Shown: in pieces, positions 35,801 through 42,283 of the stretch
Numbering within the stretch: the first letter of the stretch is position 1
Layout: the number at the start of each line of letters is the position of its first letter
Assembly: GCF_963259705.1 (NCBI RefSeq)
Contig: NC_081846.1
Location: 87,494,641-87,558,640, forward strand
Length of the DNA stretch: 64,000 bases
From: Myotis daubentonii
Taxonomy: Eukaryota; Chordata; Mammalia; Chiroptera; Vespertilionidae
Reading direction: 5' to 3'
Notes under the pieces: model-generated
What the model was told of the DNA's origin: nothing
Database searches by the model: none
What the model saw: only the letters and a program-made list of their open reading frames with translations
Made by a program: the position numbers and the translations under genes

Positions 35801-38502
35801 CACTGTGGTGATGGCTGATATTCATTCCTGAGCCACTGTTATGAACTGGGCACTGTGGTGATGGCTGATATTCATTACTGAGCCACTGTTATGAACTGGG
35901 TACTGTGGTGATGGCTGATATTCATTCCTGAGCCACTGTTATGAACTGGGCACTGTGGTGATGGCTGATATTCATTACTGAGCCACTGTTATGAACTGGG
36001 TACTGTGGTGATGGCTGATATTCATTCCTGAGCCACTGTTATGAACTGGGCACTGTGGTGATGGCTGATATTCATTACTGAGCCACTGTTATGAACTGGG
36101 CACTGTGGTGATGGCTGATATTCATTACTGAGCCATTGTTATGAACTGGGCACTGTGGTGATGGCTGATATTCATTACTGAGCCACTGTTATGAACTGGG
36201 CACTGTGGTGATGGCTGATATTCATGACTGAGCCACTGTTATGAACTGGGCACTGTGGTGATGGCTGATATTCATTACTGAGCCACTGTTATGAACTGGG
36301 CACTGTGGTGATGGCTGATATTCATTACTGAGCCACTGTTATGAACTGGGGCACTGTGGTGATGGCTGATATTCATGACTGAGCCACTGTTATGAACTGG
36401 GCACTGTGGTGATGGCTGATATTCATTACTGAGCCACTGTTATGAACTGGGCACTGTGGTGATGGCTGATATTCATTAATGGTCTCTGATGAGAAGAGGC
36501 TACCAAGGGCCCCGCCGGAGGGAGAGCCACGCGGGCCGCGGCAGGCGTGTGGCCACGCCCTCAGCGGCTCAGTCTCCTGCTGTGCTGACCATGAAGCTGG
36601 ACCCACACACAGGCCTTGACCGTTAAGTAATTAACTTAATAACAGAAACTCTTAAGGACCGTTTTTTTTACCTCAAATATGCTAGGGAAGACTTTATTTT
36701 ATAAAAAGCTGCCATAGTCATAAGCAAACCACACACAGGATTCTAAAACATTCCCATCCTTTTCCCAGCCCCATGACCAACAAGCTCTGGTTATGAGCAC
36801 TGCACACTCCTCCCGTGCAACCCCCTGGCCCCCAGGAGAGGGCAGGGCCCAGCAGCGCCTGCACGGGCTGGTTGGAGAAACCCAGCATGGACCCCCCCAG
36901 GGGCACCCCCTCCTGCATACCCCCCAGTGGGCAGCCCCCCTCCTGTGTATCCCCCAGTCGGCAGCCCCCCTCCTGTGTATCCCCCAGTTGGCAGCCCCCC
37001 TCCTGCGTACCCCCCCAGTGGGCAGCCCCCCCGCGTACCCCCCAGCGGGCAGCCCCCCCGCATACCCCCCAGCGGGCAGCCCCCCCGCATACCCCCAGTG
37101 GGCAGCCCCCTCGCATACCCCCAGTGGGCAGCACCCCTCCTGCATATTCCCCAGCGGGCAGCCCACCCCCCGCCCACAGCGTACCTGAATGAACGCGGAG
37201 GCTCTCTTCGAAGGGTCCCACAAAAACTCGACTGTGTTCAGCTGGGTCGGGCTGGCCCTGGGGTCCAAGATACCAACAGACAGTGGAATATCTGCACACA
37301 CACACAAAGCGCACTGTCAGCCACGCCGATGCTGAAGGAGGGACCATCGCAGGCCCAGCTCTAACCACGGAGATGCCAAACGTTCAGAAACCAGGCCGTG
37401 CAAAGCTCCTTTGGCAGCAAGCCTGGCGTGGGTTGCCATGAAGCTGTTAGTCTTGGTCCAGTCTGCGTGAACAGTCGTGTTATTTTGCTGCAGAAAGGAC
37501 TGCGCTCGACTGCCTGTTGGAGGCATGTCCGATGCTGTGTCCACGCACCACAGCCTGTCACTCCAGCTTCTGAAATCCAAAACCCGTCTGCCCAAAGGCT
37601 GTGGATGAAGGATACGGACCACTGCCTGAGCCCCGAGCTTCCGTCTCCACGGCCCACCTGCGATGCCAGCCTTCCCGTTATCACTTATCAAAATCCTTTA
37701 ACACGAGATCCTTCTCAAAGCTTCCCTGGGACTCCTGGCAGCAGGTCTGGTGACTGCCAGCTCCCACAGGGTTTCACACAAGACAGGGGCCCTAAGGTGC
37801 CCCGCCCAGGCCAGGTGGCGTCCAGGAAGAAGCCCAACATGCTCACCGAGGTCCAGGATCCGGTCCCCAGGCCGGCTCCACCGCCAGCCCTCCAGCTGCT
37901 GGTGCTCTGTGTACTGCAGCCGACGGTCATGGAAAACCACACGGATGATGCTCTGGCAGGGAAACAGGCGGGAGGAGCTGAGTGTGGGCACCAAGAGGAA
38001 CCCACCTCCCGCCTTCTGAGCCAGGTCGCCCCTCCTGGAGTCGTCCGCCCGGGGCGCCCCACTCCTGCCACAGAGTCCCAGCAACATGAACAGCAGTGAG
38101 CAGGCTGCTGCCTGCCCTTTGTCCACGACGACTGAGTGCTTTACATACACGGCTACTTGTCATTCCTTCTGTGCTGATGAGCCAACAGAAGCTCGGAAAA
38201 GCTCAGGGAGTGGCCAACCTGGAGCCCAGAGCCTCGTCCATCAGCCCACGCCACTCGGCTCTCGGCTGTGGCCTGTCCTAGCCCCTGGGAGAGCACCTGG
38301 GGGAACAGGGGCCCACTCCCTCTGGGGCTTTCCCCGAACCCCCATGCCACTCCTGACCACCACAGCGCGCCCAGCGCTGAGACCCCCACGGCCCCTCAGG
38401 GAGGGAGCGCGCCCCACAGACTTACCTTGACGTACTTTGTGTTCAGATCCTGGAAGTCTCCCAGCTTCCGATTCTCCAGCAGCCGAATTTCATAGGACTG
38501 AC
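5853..38502 (-). CDS. TFCP2L1: TFCP2L1, CP2-family transcription factor (13 coding exons, 5' end missing)
   Basis: The exons join in phase to encode the C-terminal ~410 residues of TFCP2L1, inferred total 481 against 479 in human. The peptides [35 protein letters not shown] and [19 protein letters not shown] separate it from its paralogues TFCP2 and UBP1. Order along the protein: CP2/Grainyhead DNA-binding domain (exons 3-7), Ser/Pro-rich linker (exons 8-9), SAM-like oligomerisation domain (exons 10-11), C-terminal ubiquitin-like/dimerisation region (exons 12-15). From the family: a nuclear DNA-binding factor that supports naive pluripotency downstream of LIF/STAT3 and has roles in kidney and gland duct epithelium. 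Coding exons: 38426-38502, 37847-37952, 37185-37291, 35082-35234, 33200-33310, 30607-30698, 30115-30169, 29920-30013, 24472-24562, 23468-23571, 20223-20365, 6633-6684, 5853-5899. No frameshift or stop was seen, so the gene looks functional. The start codon, promoter and exons 1-2 are outside the window or unrecognised. Confidence 0.97.
6633..6684 (-). CDS. TFCP2L1: TFCP2L1 exon 14
   Basis: This 52-bp exon encodes [17 protein letters not shown] plus one base. Its acceptor (tgcctttcag) and donor (gtaagg) are clean and both phases fit the neighbours. It sits 13.5 kb from exon 13 because intron 13 has filled with transposable elements. Confidence 0.95.
6944..6994. mobile_element. Possible hAT terminus fragment
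   Basis: The sequence CAGGAGTGGGCAACAAACAG resembles the CAGGGGTGGGCAA hAT ends at 50534 and 54682. A related inverted end (TTTTTGCCCACCCCTG) finishes at 14070. The 8-bp flanks do not match, so joining these into one element is uncertain. Confidence 0.35.
6995..7126 (+). mobile_element. Helitron (HeliBat-type), short
   Basis: It begins TCTATAATAATAAAGGGTAA and ends with the hairpin-like CGTGCATGAATTTTCGTGCA and a degraded CTAG. It is immediately followed by a second Helitron. It has no coding capacity. Confidence 0.75.
7127..7368 (+). mobile_element. Helitron (HeliBat-type), non-autonomous
   Basis: It begins TCCTATATAATAAAAGCCTA and ends GCACCAGGCCTCTAG, the family 5'-TC and 3'-CTRR termini. 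It abuts the previous element with no gap. Confidence 0.8.
7436..7953 (+). mobile_element. LTR-like fragment, retroviral U3-like
   Basis: The segment ends in a TATA-like GTATAAAATAAAG and is cut by the HAL1 inserted at ~7954. A segment with an AATAAA-containing R/U5-like sequence (GTTTGGCTCAAATAAACTC) at ~13925-14035 may be its other half. No internal retroviral genes were seen. Family not identified. Confidence 0.35.
9589..9795. mobile_element. Non-autonomous hAT (207 bp) inside HAL1 A
   Basis: The inverted ends are CAGGGGTCCTCAAACT and AGTTTGAGGACCCCTG. The 8-bp target duplication ATTTACAG lies at 9581-9588 and 9796-9803. Removing the element restores the HAL1 ORF1 sequence, so the insertion postdates HAL1 A. 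Confidence 0.95.
10159..10653 (-). mobile_element. 5'-truncated LINE-1 inserted in HAL1 A
   Basis: The poly(A) appears as a T-run at the left and the end of L1 ORF2 lies at the right in reverse orientation. The 17-bp target duplication AAGACAGAAACAATCTT (10142-10158 and 10654-10670) is perfect, indicating a fairly recent insertion. Confidence 0.93.
11147..13046 (-). mobile_element. HAL1 element B, near full length, nested in HAL1 A
   Basis: Read on the minus strand it has a 5' UTR starting at the GGGAGAACCAAGATGGCGGC end (13046), an intact ORF1 (11499-12347), an AAG-rich junction, a 3' UTR and poly(A). There is no ORF2. The 15-bp target duplication CAGACTGACGAATTT (11132-11146 and 13047-13061) is perfect. 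The intact ORF1 and duplication point to a young copy that was moved in trans by L1 ORF2p. Confidence 0.92.
11499..12347 (-). CDS. HAL1 ORF1 protein, intact (282 aa)
   Basis: The protein has a predicted N-terminal coiled coil (about residues 15-110, Lys/Glu/Leu-rich), an RRM-like segment with [12 protein letters not shown] (about 119-130) and the C-terminal domain with [17 protein letters not shown] and [15 protein letters not shown]. This is the standard L1 ORF1p layout: a trimeric RNA-binding chaperone that packages L1 RNA. It lacks the ORF2 endonuclease/reverse transcriptase, so retrotransposition would need L1 enzymes. Expression is unknown. It lies sense to TFCP2L1 within intron 13. Confidence 0.88.
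   Translation of the reverse strand: MRRQRNRTKLSMEDIEFRTTLLRSLKNCLEAADKLNEIYTKTNKTLDLILGNQLEIKHTQTEITNIIQTPDSRPEERKNQVNDLKCEEAKNIQPEKQNEKRIQKCEDSVRSLWDSFKRTNIRIIGVPEDEREQDIENLFEEIMTENFPHLVKEMDLQVQEVRRTPNKRNPKRTTPRHIIIKMPRAKDKERILKTARERNSVTYKGIPIRLSADFSTETLQARREWQEIFKVMNTKNLQPRLLYPAKLSFRIEGQIKSFTDKEKLKEFITTKPGLYEMLKGIL
13262..13865 (+). mobile_element. Old LINE-1 fragment (3' part)
   Basis: Text such as the stretch around 13600-13700 (GTGAACTGTACAGCAGCAAG, then AATAATATAACAATATTG) is typical of degraded L1 3' ends. A G-run occurs at ~13768-13777. No intact frame. Confidence 0.55.
14555..14771 (-). mobile_element. Helitron (HeliBat-type), reverse orientation
   Basis: The 3'-terminal hairpin GCCCGGTGCATGAAATTCGT is at the left and the AT-rich 5' end (CTTTTATATATATAGATA) at the right, so the element reads on the minus strand. 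It is non-coding. Confidence 0.75.
15290..15430. promoter_or_regulatory. Candidate conserved intronic element
   Basis: This non-repetitive stretch has several homeodomain-like AATTAA cores (CATTTAATTAAGTGCC, GGACAATTAAGAACC) and CCAATTGATTTGG within 140 bp. It stands out from the transposon debris of intron 13. Regulatory function is inferred only. Confidence 0.25.
16250..16450 (-). mobile_element. MIR SINE
   Basis: Contains the MIR core in reverse: CCCCATTTTACAGATGTGG, AACTGAGGCTCAAAGAGG, TTGCCCAAGGTTGCTCAGC. Confidence 0.85.
16615..16760 (+). mobile_element. MIR SINE
   Basis: Forward MIR: the tRNA-like head runs into CTCAGTTTCCTACCTGTGAG. It lies 165 bases from another MIR in the opposite orientation. 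Confidence 0.75.
16775..19338 (+). mobile_element. HAL1 element C, 5'-truncated
   Basis: It is collinear with HAL1 A from position ~8335 onward: 5' UTR, degraded ORF1 (fragments such as [19 protein letters not shown] at ~18300-18360), an AAG-rich junction near 18745-18790 and a 3' UTR ending CAACAGTAAAGATTC. ORF2 is absent. A C-run of about 25 bases interrupts the 5' UTR at ~17012-17033. A Ves SINE sits in the 3' UTR. Confidence 0.82.
18802..19022 (+). mobile_element. Ves SINE inside HAL1 C
   Basis: The head has GGCTCAGTGGATGAGAGTC, then a B-box-like GGTTCAATTCC, a G-run at 18906-18919, the TCTCTCATCATTGATG body and an A/T-rich tail. It interrupts the HAL1 3' UTR sequence AAAAATAT...AATAAAGTGG. 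Confidence 0.85.
19349..19550 (+). mobile_element. Ves SINE
   Basis: Standard head GCCCTAACCAGTTTGGC, B-box GTTCGATTCC, CTCATCAATTTTTCT body and poly(A). The direct repeats AAAGAATCA flank it. It inserted at the A-rich tail of HAL1 C. Confidence 0.93.
20223..20365 (-). CDS. TFCP2L1: TFCP2L1 exon 13
   Basis: This 143-bp exon encodes [39 protein letters not shown] and IHVVVSNE, the ubiquitin-like/dimerisation region near the C-terminus. It matches the TFCP2L1 paralogue closely. The acceptor is tgcctcctcag and the donor is gtgagc. Confidence 0.97.
21106..21300. repeat. CA/TG-rich cryptic simple repeat
   Basis: Imperfect (CA)n interspersed with TG and TA dinucleotides (CACACATGCACATG-type). Alternating purine/pyrimidine over ~195 bp; it gives Cys- and His-rich spurious frames. 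Confidence 0.85.
21888..22460. repeat. 23-bp minisatellite M2, ~24 copies, intron 12
   Basis: The unit is GCCGACCTGGCCCCTCTCC plus CCGT, 23 bp, with GCCGAC/GCGGAC and GGCCCC/GTCTCC variants. Because 23 is not a multiple of 3 and the unit has no stop in either strand, long frames with a 23-residue period appear in several frames; none is a gene. Confidence 0.95.
22560..22660 (+). mobile_element. MIR SINE fragment
   Basis: Contains CCTGGCTCTGCCACTTACAA and CCTTGGGCCAGTCAGC, forward MIR core. Confidence 0.6.
23468..23571 (-). CDS. TFCP2L1: TFCP2L1 exon 12
   Basis: This 104-bp exon encodes [20 protein letters not shown] and [14 protein letters not shown], the start of the C-terminal region. Human reads SNLS where this sequence reads SGLC. 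The acceptor is ttcctggcag read as cctgccag on the transcribed strand, and the donor is gtgagc. Reading through the donor reaches a stop almost at once, which supports the exon end. Confidence 0.95.
23850..24025 (-). mobile_element. MIR SINE
   Basis: Reverse MIR core with CTGATGGGGAAACAGGCTC and GGCAGATCTGGGTTCAAACC, in intron 11 of TFCP2L1. Confidence 0.7.
24472..24562 (-). CDS. TFCP2L1: TFCP2L1 exon 11
   Basis: This 91-bp exon encodes [20 protein letters not shown] and [10 protein letters not shown], the second half of the SAM-like domain. The acceptor is cctgcccag and the donor is gtgggt. The preceding intron (24563-29919) is about two-thirds minisatellite. Confidence 0.96.
25138..25335 (+). 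mobile_element. Ves SINE, older subfamily
   Basis: Head GGTGGGGCTCAGTTGGTTGA, B-box-like GGTTTGATTCC, the GGAGGCAACCAATTGATG motif and the AATCAATAAAAACATG tail. Confidence 0.88.
25853..29385. repeat. 3.5-kb minisatellite M3, ~140 units of 24/25/30 bp, intron 10
   Basis: The core is CTGGACTGACCTGCTCCTGT followed by CCCT, CCAT, CCCCT or CCCTGTCCCT, giving 24-, 25- and 30-bp unit types. No unit carries a stop on the minus strand, which creates spurious frames of 353 and 921 codons. Two adjacent ~644-bp blocks (about 26350-26994 and 26994-27640) have the same order of unit types. The array fills about two-thirds of the intron between exons 10 and 11. On the transcribed strand each unit contains CAGGTCAGT. 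Confidence 0.97.
29920..30013 (-). CDS. TFCP2L1: TFCP2L1 exon 10
   Basis: This 94-bp exon encodes [20 protein letters not shown] and [11 protein letters not shown], the first half of the SAM-like domain that mediates oligomerisation in CP2 proteins. It ends one base into a Gly codon. The acceptor is ctcccgcag and the donor is gtgagc. His replaces Asn of the human LHRNRF motif. Confidence 0.96.
30115..30169 (-). CDS. TFCP2L1: TFCP2L1 exon 9 (tandem acceptor)
   Basis: This 55-bp exon encodes [18 protein letters not shown] in the linker. Two residues are present beyond the human sequence (THSHP against THP). The acceptor is a NAGNAG (tttgcagcag). Using the second AG would end the exon at 30166 and remove one Ser in frame. 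The donor is gtaagt. The intron to exon 10 is only 101 bp. Confidence 0.9.
30271..30405 (-). mobile_element. Ves SINE, truncated, reverse
   Basis: Reverse tail (TTTTTAATATATTTTTG), GAGAGAGAGAGG tract, AACATCAATGATGAGAGAG and GATCGGCTGCCTCCTGC. The tRNA-like head is missing. Lies in intron 8. Confidence 0.8.
30607..30698 (-). CDS. TFCP2L1: TFCP2L1 exon 8
   Basis: This 92-bp exon encodes [20 protein letters not shown] and [10 protein letters not shown] plus two bases of a Gly codon. It is the Ser/Pro-rich linker between the DNA-binding and SAM-like domains. The acceptor is ctccccgcag and the donor is gtatgt. Confidence 0.96.
31935..31972. repeat. (CA)n microsatellite
   Basis: Alternating ACAC/ATGC leading into an uninterrupted (CA) run, intron 7. 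Confidence 0.8.
32320..32523 (+). mobile_element. Ves SINE
   Basis: Head GGGCCGTGGTGGCTCAG, B-box GGTTTGATTCC, GGAGGCAGCCGATCAACG and an A-rich tail. Direct repeats GAGAAAATGCAYTCTG at 32304-32319 and 32524-32539 differ at one base. Confidence 0.92.
33200..33310 (-). CDS. TFCP2L1: TFCP2L1 exon 7
   Basis: This 111-bp, 37-codon exon encodes [20 protein letters not shown] and [17 protein letters not shown], the basic C-terminal end of the DNA-binding region. KRTAQEKEK is the TFCP2L1 form; TFCP2 has KRTPHEKEK. The acceptor is gcctttgtag and the donor is gtgagc. Confidence 0.97.
33760..33930 (-). mobile_element. MIR-like SINE, weak
   Basis: CCCTCATTTACAGGGGAGG and CCAAGTGCTGACCAGGTCAC resemble the reverse MIR core. 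Very diverged. Confidence 0.45.
35082..35234 (-). CDS. TFCP2L1: TFCP2L1 exon 6
   Basis: This 153-bp, 51-codon exon is in phase at both ends. It encodes [18 protein letters not shown], then [18 protein letters not shown] and [15 protein letters not shown], the most conserved core of the CP2 DNA-binding domain. The acceptor is cctcccag and the donor is gtaggg. The residues match the human protein essentially throughout. Confidence 0.97.
35774..36478. repeat. 50-bp minisatellite M4, 14 copies, intron 5
   Basis: The unit starts AGCCACTGTTATGAACTGGG and continues through CACTGTGGTGATGGCTGATA to TTCATTACTG. Copies start at 35781 and every 50 bp, with a single-base slip at ~36350. Variation is confined to about four positions. 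The first copies alternate in two forms (CATTCC/CATTAC), suggesting 100-bp dimer expansion. Confidence 0.97.
36901..37165. repeat. C-rich ~26-30-bp minisatellite M5 beside exon 5
   Basis: Units such as CCCCCAGTGGGCAGCCCCCC plus TCCTGTGTAT give ~30-bp copies, shrinking to ~26 bp near the exon. The transcribed strand is rich in GGGGG runs. The array stops about 20 bases from the exon 5 donor at 37184. Confidence 0.92.
37185..37291 (-). CDS. TFCP2L1: TFCP2L1 exon 5
   Basis: This 107-bp exon encodes [18 protein letters not shown] followed by [17 protein letters not shown], part of the CP2 DNA-binding domain. The acceptor follows a TG-rich tract (tgtgtgtgcag). The donor is the weak CAG|gtacgc and is followed within 20 bases by a G-run minisatellite on the transcribed strand. 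Ser replaces Ala in the human DPAKR motif. Confidence 0.96.
37847..37952 (-). CDS. TFCP2L1: TFCP2L1 exon 4
   Basis: This 106-bp exon encodes [19 protein letters not shown] and then [16 protein letters not shown], a near-invariant stretch of the CP2 DNA-binding domain (about residues 98-132). The acceptor is ccctgccag and the donor is gtgagc. It ends one base into an Asp codon completed by exon 5. Human has Ile where this sequence has the final Leu. Confidence 0.96.
38426..38502 (-). CDS. TFCP2L1: TFCP2L1 exon 3
   Basis: This 77-bp exon encodes the end of the conserved NQGQSYEIR motif and [19 protein letters not shown] (about residues 72-97). The acceptor is ...cctccag and the donor is gtaagt. 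It starts with two bases that complete a Gly codon and ends on a complete Lys codon. It is the most 5' exon I can find; the residues before it belong to exons not visible here. Confidence 0.96.
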
Positions 38503-39710
38503 CTGGAGGAAGGTTGGTACAGTTCCCATTTCTGAGTGTTTCCAAATTGGGCTCCCAGCTAGCGGCCTTCCAGCTCCTCAGCGCCACCCAGGCTCGCGGC
38601 CGGGAGGAAAGCCCAGCGCCAGCTCCGGGCCCCCTGGGCAGGCAGCCCCGTCTGTCTACCACCTGGCTGGGCCAAGGGCACCCCAGGTAACACACCACCT
38701 GACCCTTGAGAGGCAGCACCTCTATAATTTTCACAGAAATAGAATCCAACCCGATACAGTTAGCATTACAGTTATGGAACATAACTTTGTGTTTCTTCAC
38801 AAAGAATGTCCCCACACACTCGGATGGAGAGCAGCTACCGAAATCCACGTCAGAGTAAACAGCCAACCACCCCTTCCGACAGCAGTTCTAACTAAATAAC
38901 TAAAGAAGAGAAAGCCTGTTAATCATTGTCTTAGGTGCAGATGAGAGCATTCACCAAGTTAAAAGAATTCCACGTATTTGAAAGGGTGAGGGCATTCTGC
39001 TTGGTGCCATGGAGCCAGCACAAGCTGGTTAGAGTATAAAAGGAAAAGAGATTCATGCACAATAACAACAAAAACGTGAAATTATCTATGACCAAGCTGC
39101 ACACATGTCATTAGAAGAGAAAGTATAGCCTGAATAAAAGGGCACATTGTTTCTAGAGGAAAGACCACACATCAAATGATGTCACTTTTCCCAAGTTAAA
39201 TAAGTTTAACCACAACACTACAACATCCTAGCATCTGTCACAGCTTTACAAATCACAGAATAAATTATTTAATAGTCGGTATTGGTAAATCTGATTCACT
39301 GTTTTTTAAAAAAAAATGTTTTTTTAAATAATGATAGTCTACAAGAAATTACAAAAATAGAACAGAAAGGCCCTGGTGCCCAGCCAGCGTGCCCTGTGGT
39401 GGCACCAGGAACCGGCTGTGGCACCAAGTTAACTAAGCCCAGGCCTTGCTCAGGCTGCCCTGGGTTTGCAGGTTTCTCTCTCGTCTGTGTGTTTGCGTGT
39501 ACAGGTCTGTTGAAATGTTCATCTGTTAAGATTAGCTATTTATTTCCAAAGTGCAGACCCTCACCTCACAGCAGATATCAAACCAAGTTACCACTGGATT
39601 TAAAAGTTAATTTCCTAAGGTTTTATTGTCACGTGAATGACTACTCATCGGACAGTCAGTGGGGAAGGACTTTCTGAACCTAAAATCGTGGGCAGGGGGA
39701 GTGAAATCTA

Positions 39711-39714
<4 letters not shown>

Positions 39715-39791
<77 letters not shown>
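39715..39791. repeat. (TA)n(CA)n compound microsatellite
   Basis: About 15 TA dinucleotides followed by about 22 CA dinucleotides, then a short TA end. Confidence 0.97.
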
Positions 39792-39793
<2 letters not shown>

Positions 39794-39892
39794 TGCAAAC
39801 AACAAGCTAGGACACACACACCCAGTGGCTAACAGTCTTAAAAATTGCTAAAAGAGAGCTGATTAGAAAAATACTAAGACCCCTTATAGTGG

Positions 39893-40292
39893 ACTGAATG
39901 GTGCCCCCCCCCCCCCAATAAACCTGCACCCTCATCTCCAGGACCTGAGGGTTACCTAATCGGGAAACAAGAGTCCTTGCAGATGCAAGTGGGTTAAGAA
40001 GCATGGGATGAGGAGCTCGGCCTGGGTGTGTCCTGTGTCCTGGGCACAGGGACAGGTGTCCTTGTGAGAGACACACAGAGGGAAGGAGGAGGAGCCGTGG
40101 GCACAGAGACGGATACAGCCACGCCTCCCGGAGCCCCACCAGACGAGGAGGCAGAGAACAGGCCGGCCCCTGAGGCCCCAGGGAGTTGGGCCAGGCCGAT
40201 TCCCGGCGTCCAGCCTCCAGACCTGCCGGAGAATCGACCTCCATGGCTCCGAGTTAGTATGCTTGCAGGACCTTGCTGAAGGAGCCACAGGA
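39893..40292 (+). mobile_element. MaLR/MLT1-like LTR, degraded
   Basis: Starts TAGTGGACTGAATGGTGCCC and contains GGACCTGAGGGTTACCTAAT and CAAGAGTCCTTGCAGATGC, the pattern of ancient ERVL-MaLR LTRs. A C-run (39905-39917) is present. No internal genes. Confidence 0.5.
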
Positions 40293-40980
40293 AACTAACA
40301 TACCCCCCCCACACACACAATGAATAGAACGGACAAACATATGAAATTAAGTCATTCGTCCAAAACATTTGCTGAGCTACAACTACACGCCGAATTCCGT
40401 GCGACTCCTCGGACGGAGCCAGCAGAGTGGACACAGGGCCCCCAGCTCCCGCAGCTCAGAAACTGCCATCGGCAAATCTTCTTCTGGGGAAGGGGCCGCT
40501 CCCCCAGCTTTCCCAGCCCGTCTCACGGCCCAGTGGACACTTGACAAACATGCCACAGCCCGCGCAGGGCGAGGCACTGGGCACATCATGCCAGAGGGAA
40601 TCGGCGCGAACCCCAAACTCTTGTTCTGCCCACTGCCTGTTCAGAAGTCACACTCCCAGGAAGGCCTCGCAGACCTAACCAATACCTCTACCTTTCTGGA
40701 AAGTCGGATTTTTAACACACATTTCCAGGCTCCTGAGCCGACACTCCTCTGAGGGCAACGTAACCTGGAGCCTCTCACACCCTAACTGGTTTCCAGTGTC
40801 CTCCTGGTCCCAGGAGGACAGCACTGGCCGCCATGAGGCCCAGCGCCCAGGTGCTCAGTACCTGGGTGGACAGGTGCCCCACGGCTCAATGAATACTGAC
40901 CCAGCACGGCAGCACCCTCAGCTCATGCCCAGCAGGAGGCACCTGCTGTCCCATACAGAGCAGTTCTATAGTGGGGCTTT

Positions 40981-41597
40981 AGGCCCGGTCACGGCCTCCT
41001 CCTCCTCCTCCTCCTCTTCCTCCTCCACCAGCAGAGACCTGACCCAGACCCAGGTCACAGCCCCCTCCACCAGCAGAGACCTGACCCAGACCCAGGTCAC
41101 AGCCCCCTCCACCAGCAGAGACCTGACCCAGACCCAGGTCACAGCCCCCTCCACCAGCAGAGACCTGACCCAGACCCAGGTCACAGCCCCCTCCACCAGC
41201 AGAGACCTGACCCAGACCCAGGTCACAGCCCCCTCCACCAGCAGAGACCTGACCCAGACCCAGGTCACAGCCCCCTCCTCCACCAGCAGAGACCTGACCC
41301 AGGCCCAGGTCACAGCCCCCTCCACCACCAGCAGAGACCTGACCCAGACCCAGGTCACAGCCTCCTCCACCAGCAGAGACCTGACCCAGACCCAGGTCAC
41401 AGCCCCCTCTACCACCAGCAGAGACCTGACCCAGACCCAGGTCACAGCCTCCTCCACCAGCAGAGACCTGACCCAGACCCAGGTCACAGCCCCCTCTATC
41501 AGCAGAGACCTGACCCAGACCCAGGTCACAGCCCCCTCTATCAGCAGAGACCTGACCCAGACCCAGGTCACAGCCCCCTCTATCAGCAGAGACCTGA
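40981..41597. repeat. 42-bp minisatellite M6, ~14 copies, intron 2
   Basis: The unit is CAGCAGAGACCTGACCCAGA plus CCCAGGTCACAGCCCCCTCC plus AC, 42 bp, preceded by a (TCC)n tract. Copy-length differences are 3 bp (extra TCC or ACC), so a 296-codon plus-strand frame (40796-41686) stays open with the 14-residue unit TSRDLTQTQVTAPS. There is no independent evidence of translation, so I call it a repeat and not a gene. Confidence 0.95.
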
Positions 41598-42283
41598 CCT
41601 GTGTGCTTCCATACAGAAGGTCCCTCCTCATCCCTTCCGCTTGCATGCACTCTAGAGTCCCTCCCAGCCACATGGCACCTCCCTGACTCAGGCCTCAGCC
41701 AGGACAGCGCCCAGCCTCCCTCCCCAGGCCTGCCCCCACCCCCACCCCCAGAGCCCTGCTCCCCTCAGCAGAGCACCATCCAGAAGACAGCTGTTCATCT
41801 CCATCCACCAGCTGATGTGCGAGGGGAAATCTCACTCAACCTGAAGCGCGTGGGCATTCCCCTGCTTGGTGGGGTCTCCCTGGGGCGGGGGGGGGGGGGG
41901 CCAGGAAGTGAAAACACAGGCTGTTTAGCTCACCACTGTGCTGTTTGAGGAATAGCAGGTGCTCAGCAAAAGCCTGGCCGTGATTTCACACTCTTTGCTA
42001 TGCCACGGGGCTGGAATACAGGGTTTGCAAAAGTAAGACACACTCCTGCCCTCAAAGGTTAGCACTTTTCTGGGGTACGCTGAACAGCACAGGAAAAGCA
42101 CTGCTGTAAGGCAGAATTTGAAAAATCTCTAGGAGGCGGGCAACACTCACCCAGAATGGGGAGGATGGTGGAAAGGTTAGAGGAGATAACATTAGAGACA
42201 GACTTTGAAGAGGGGCAGGAGGGGAGAGTTGAAGGGAAGAATGAATGAGAAAGCAATCCTCAGCAGCCCGTAGCAAGGAGGTG

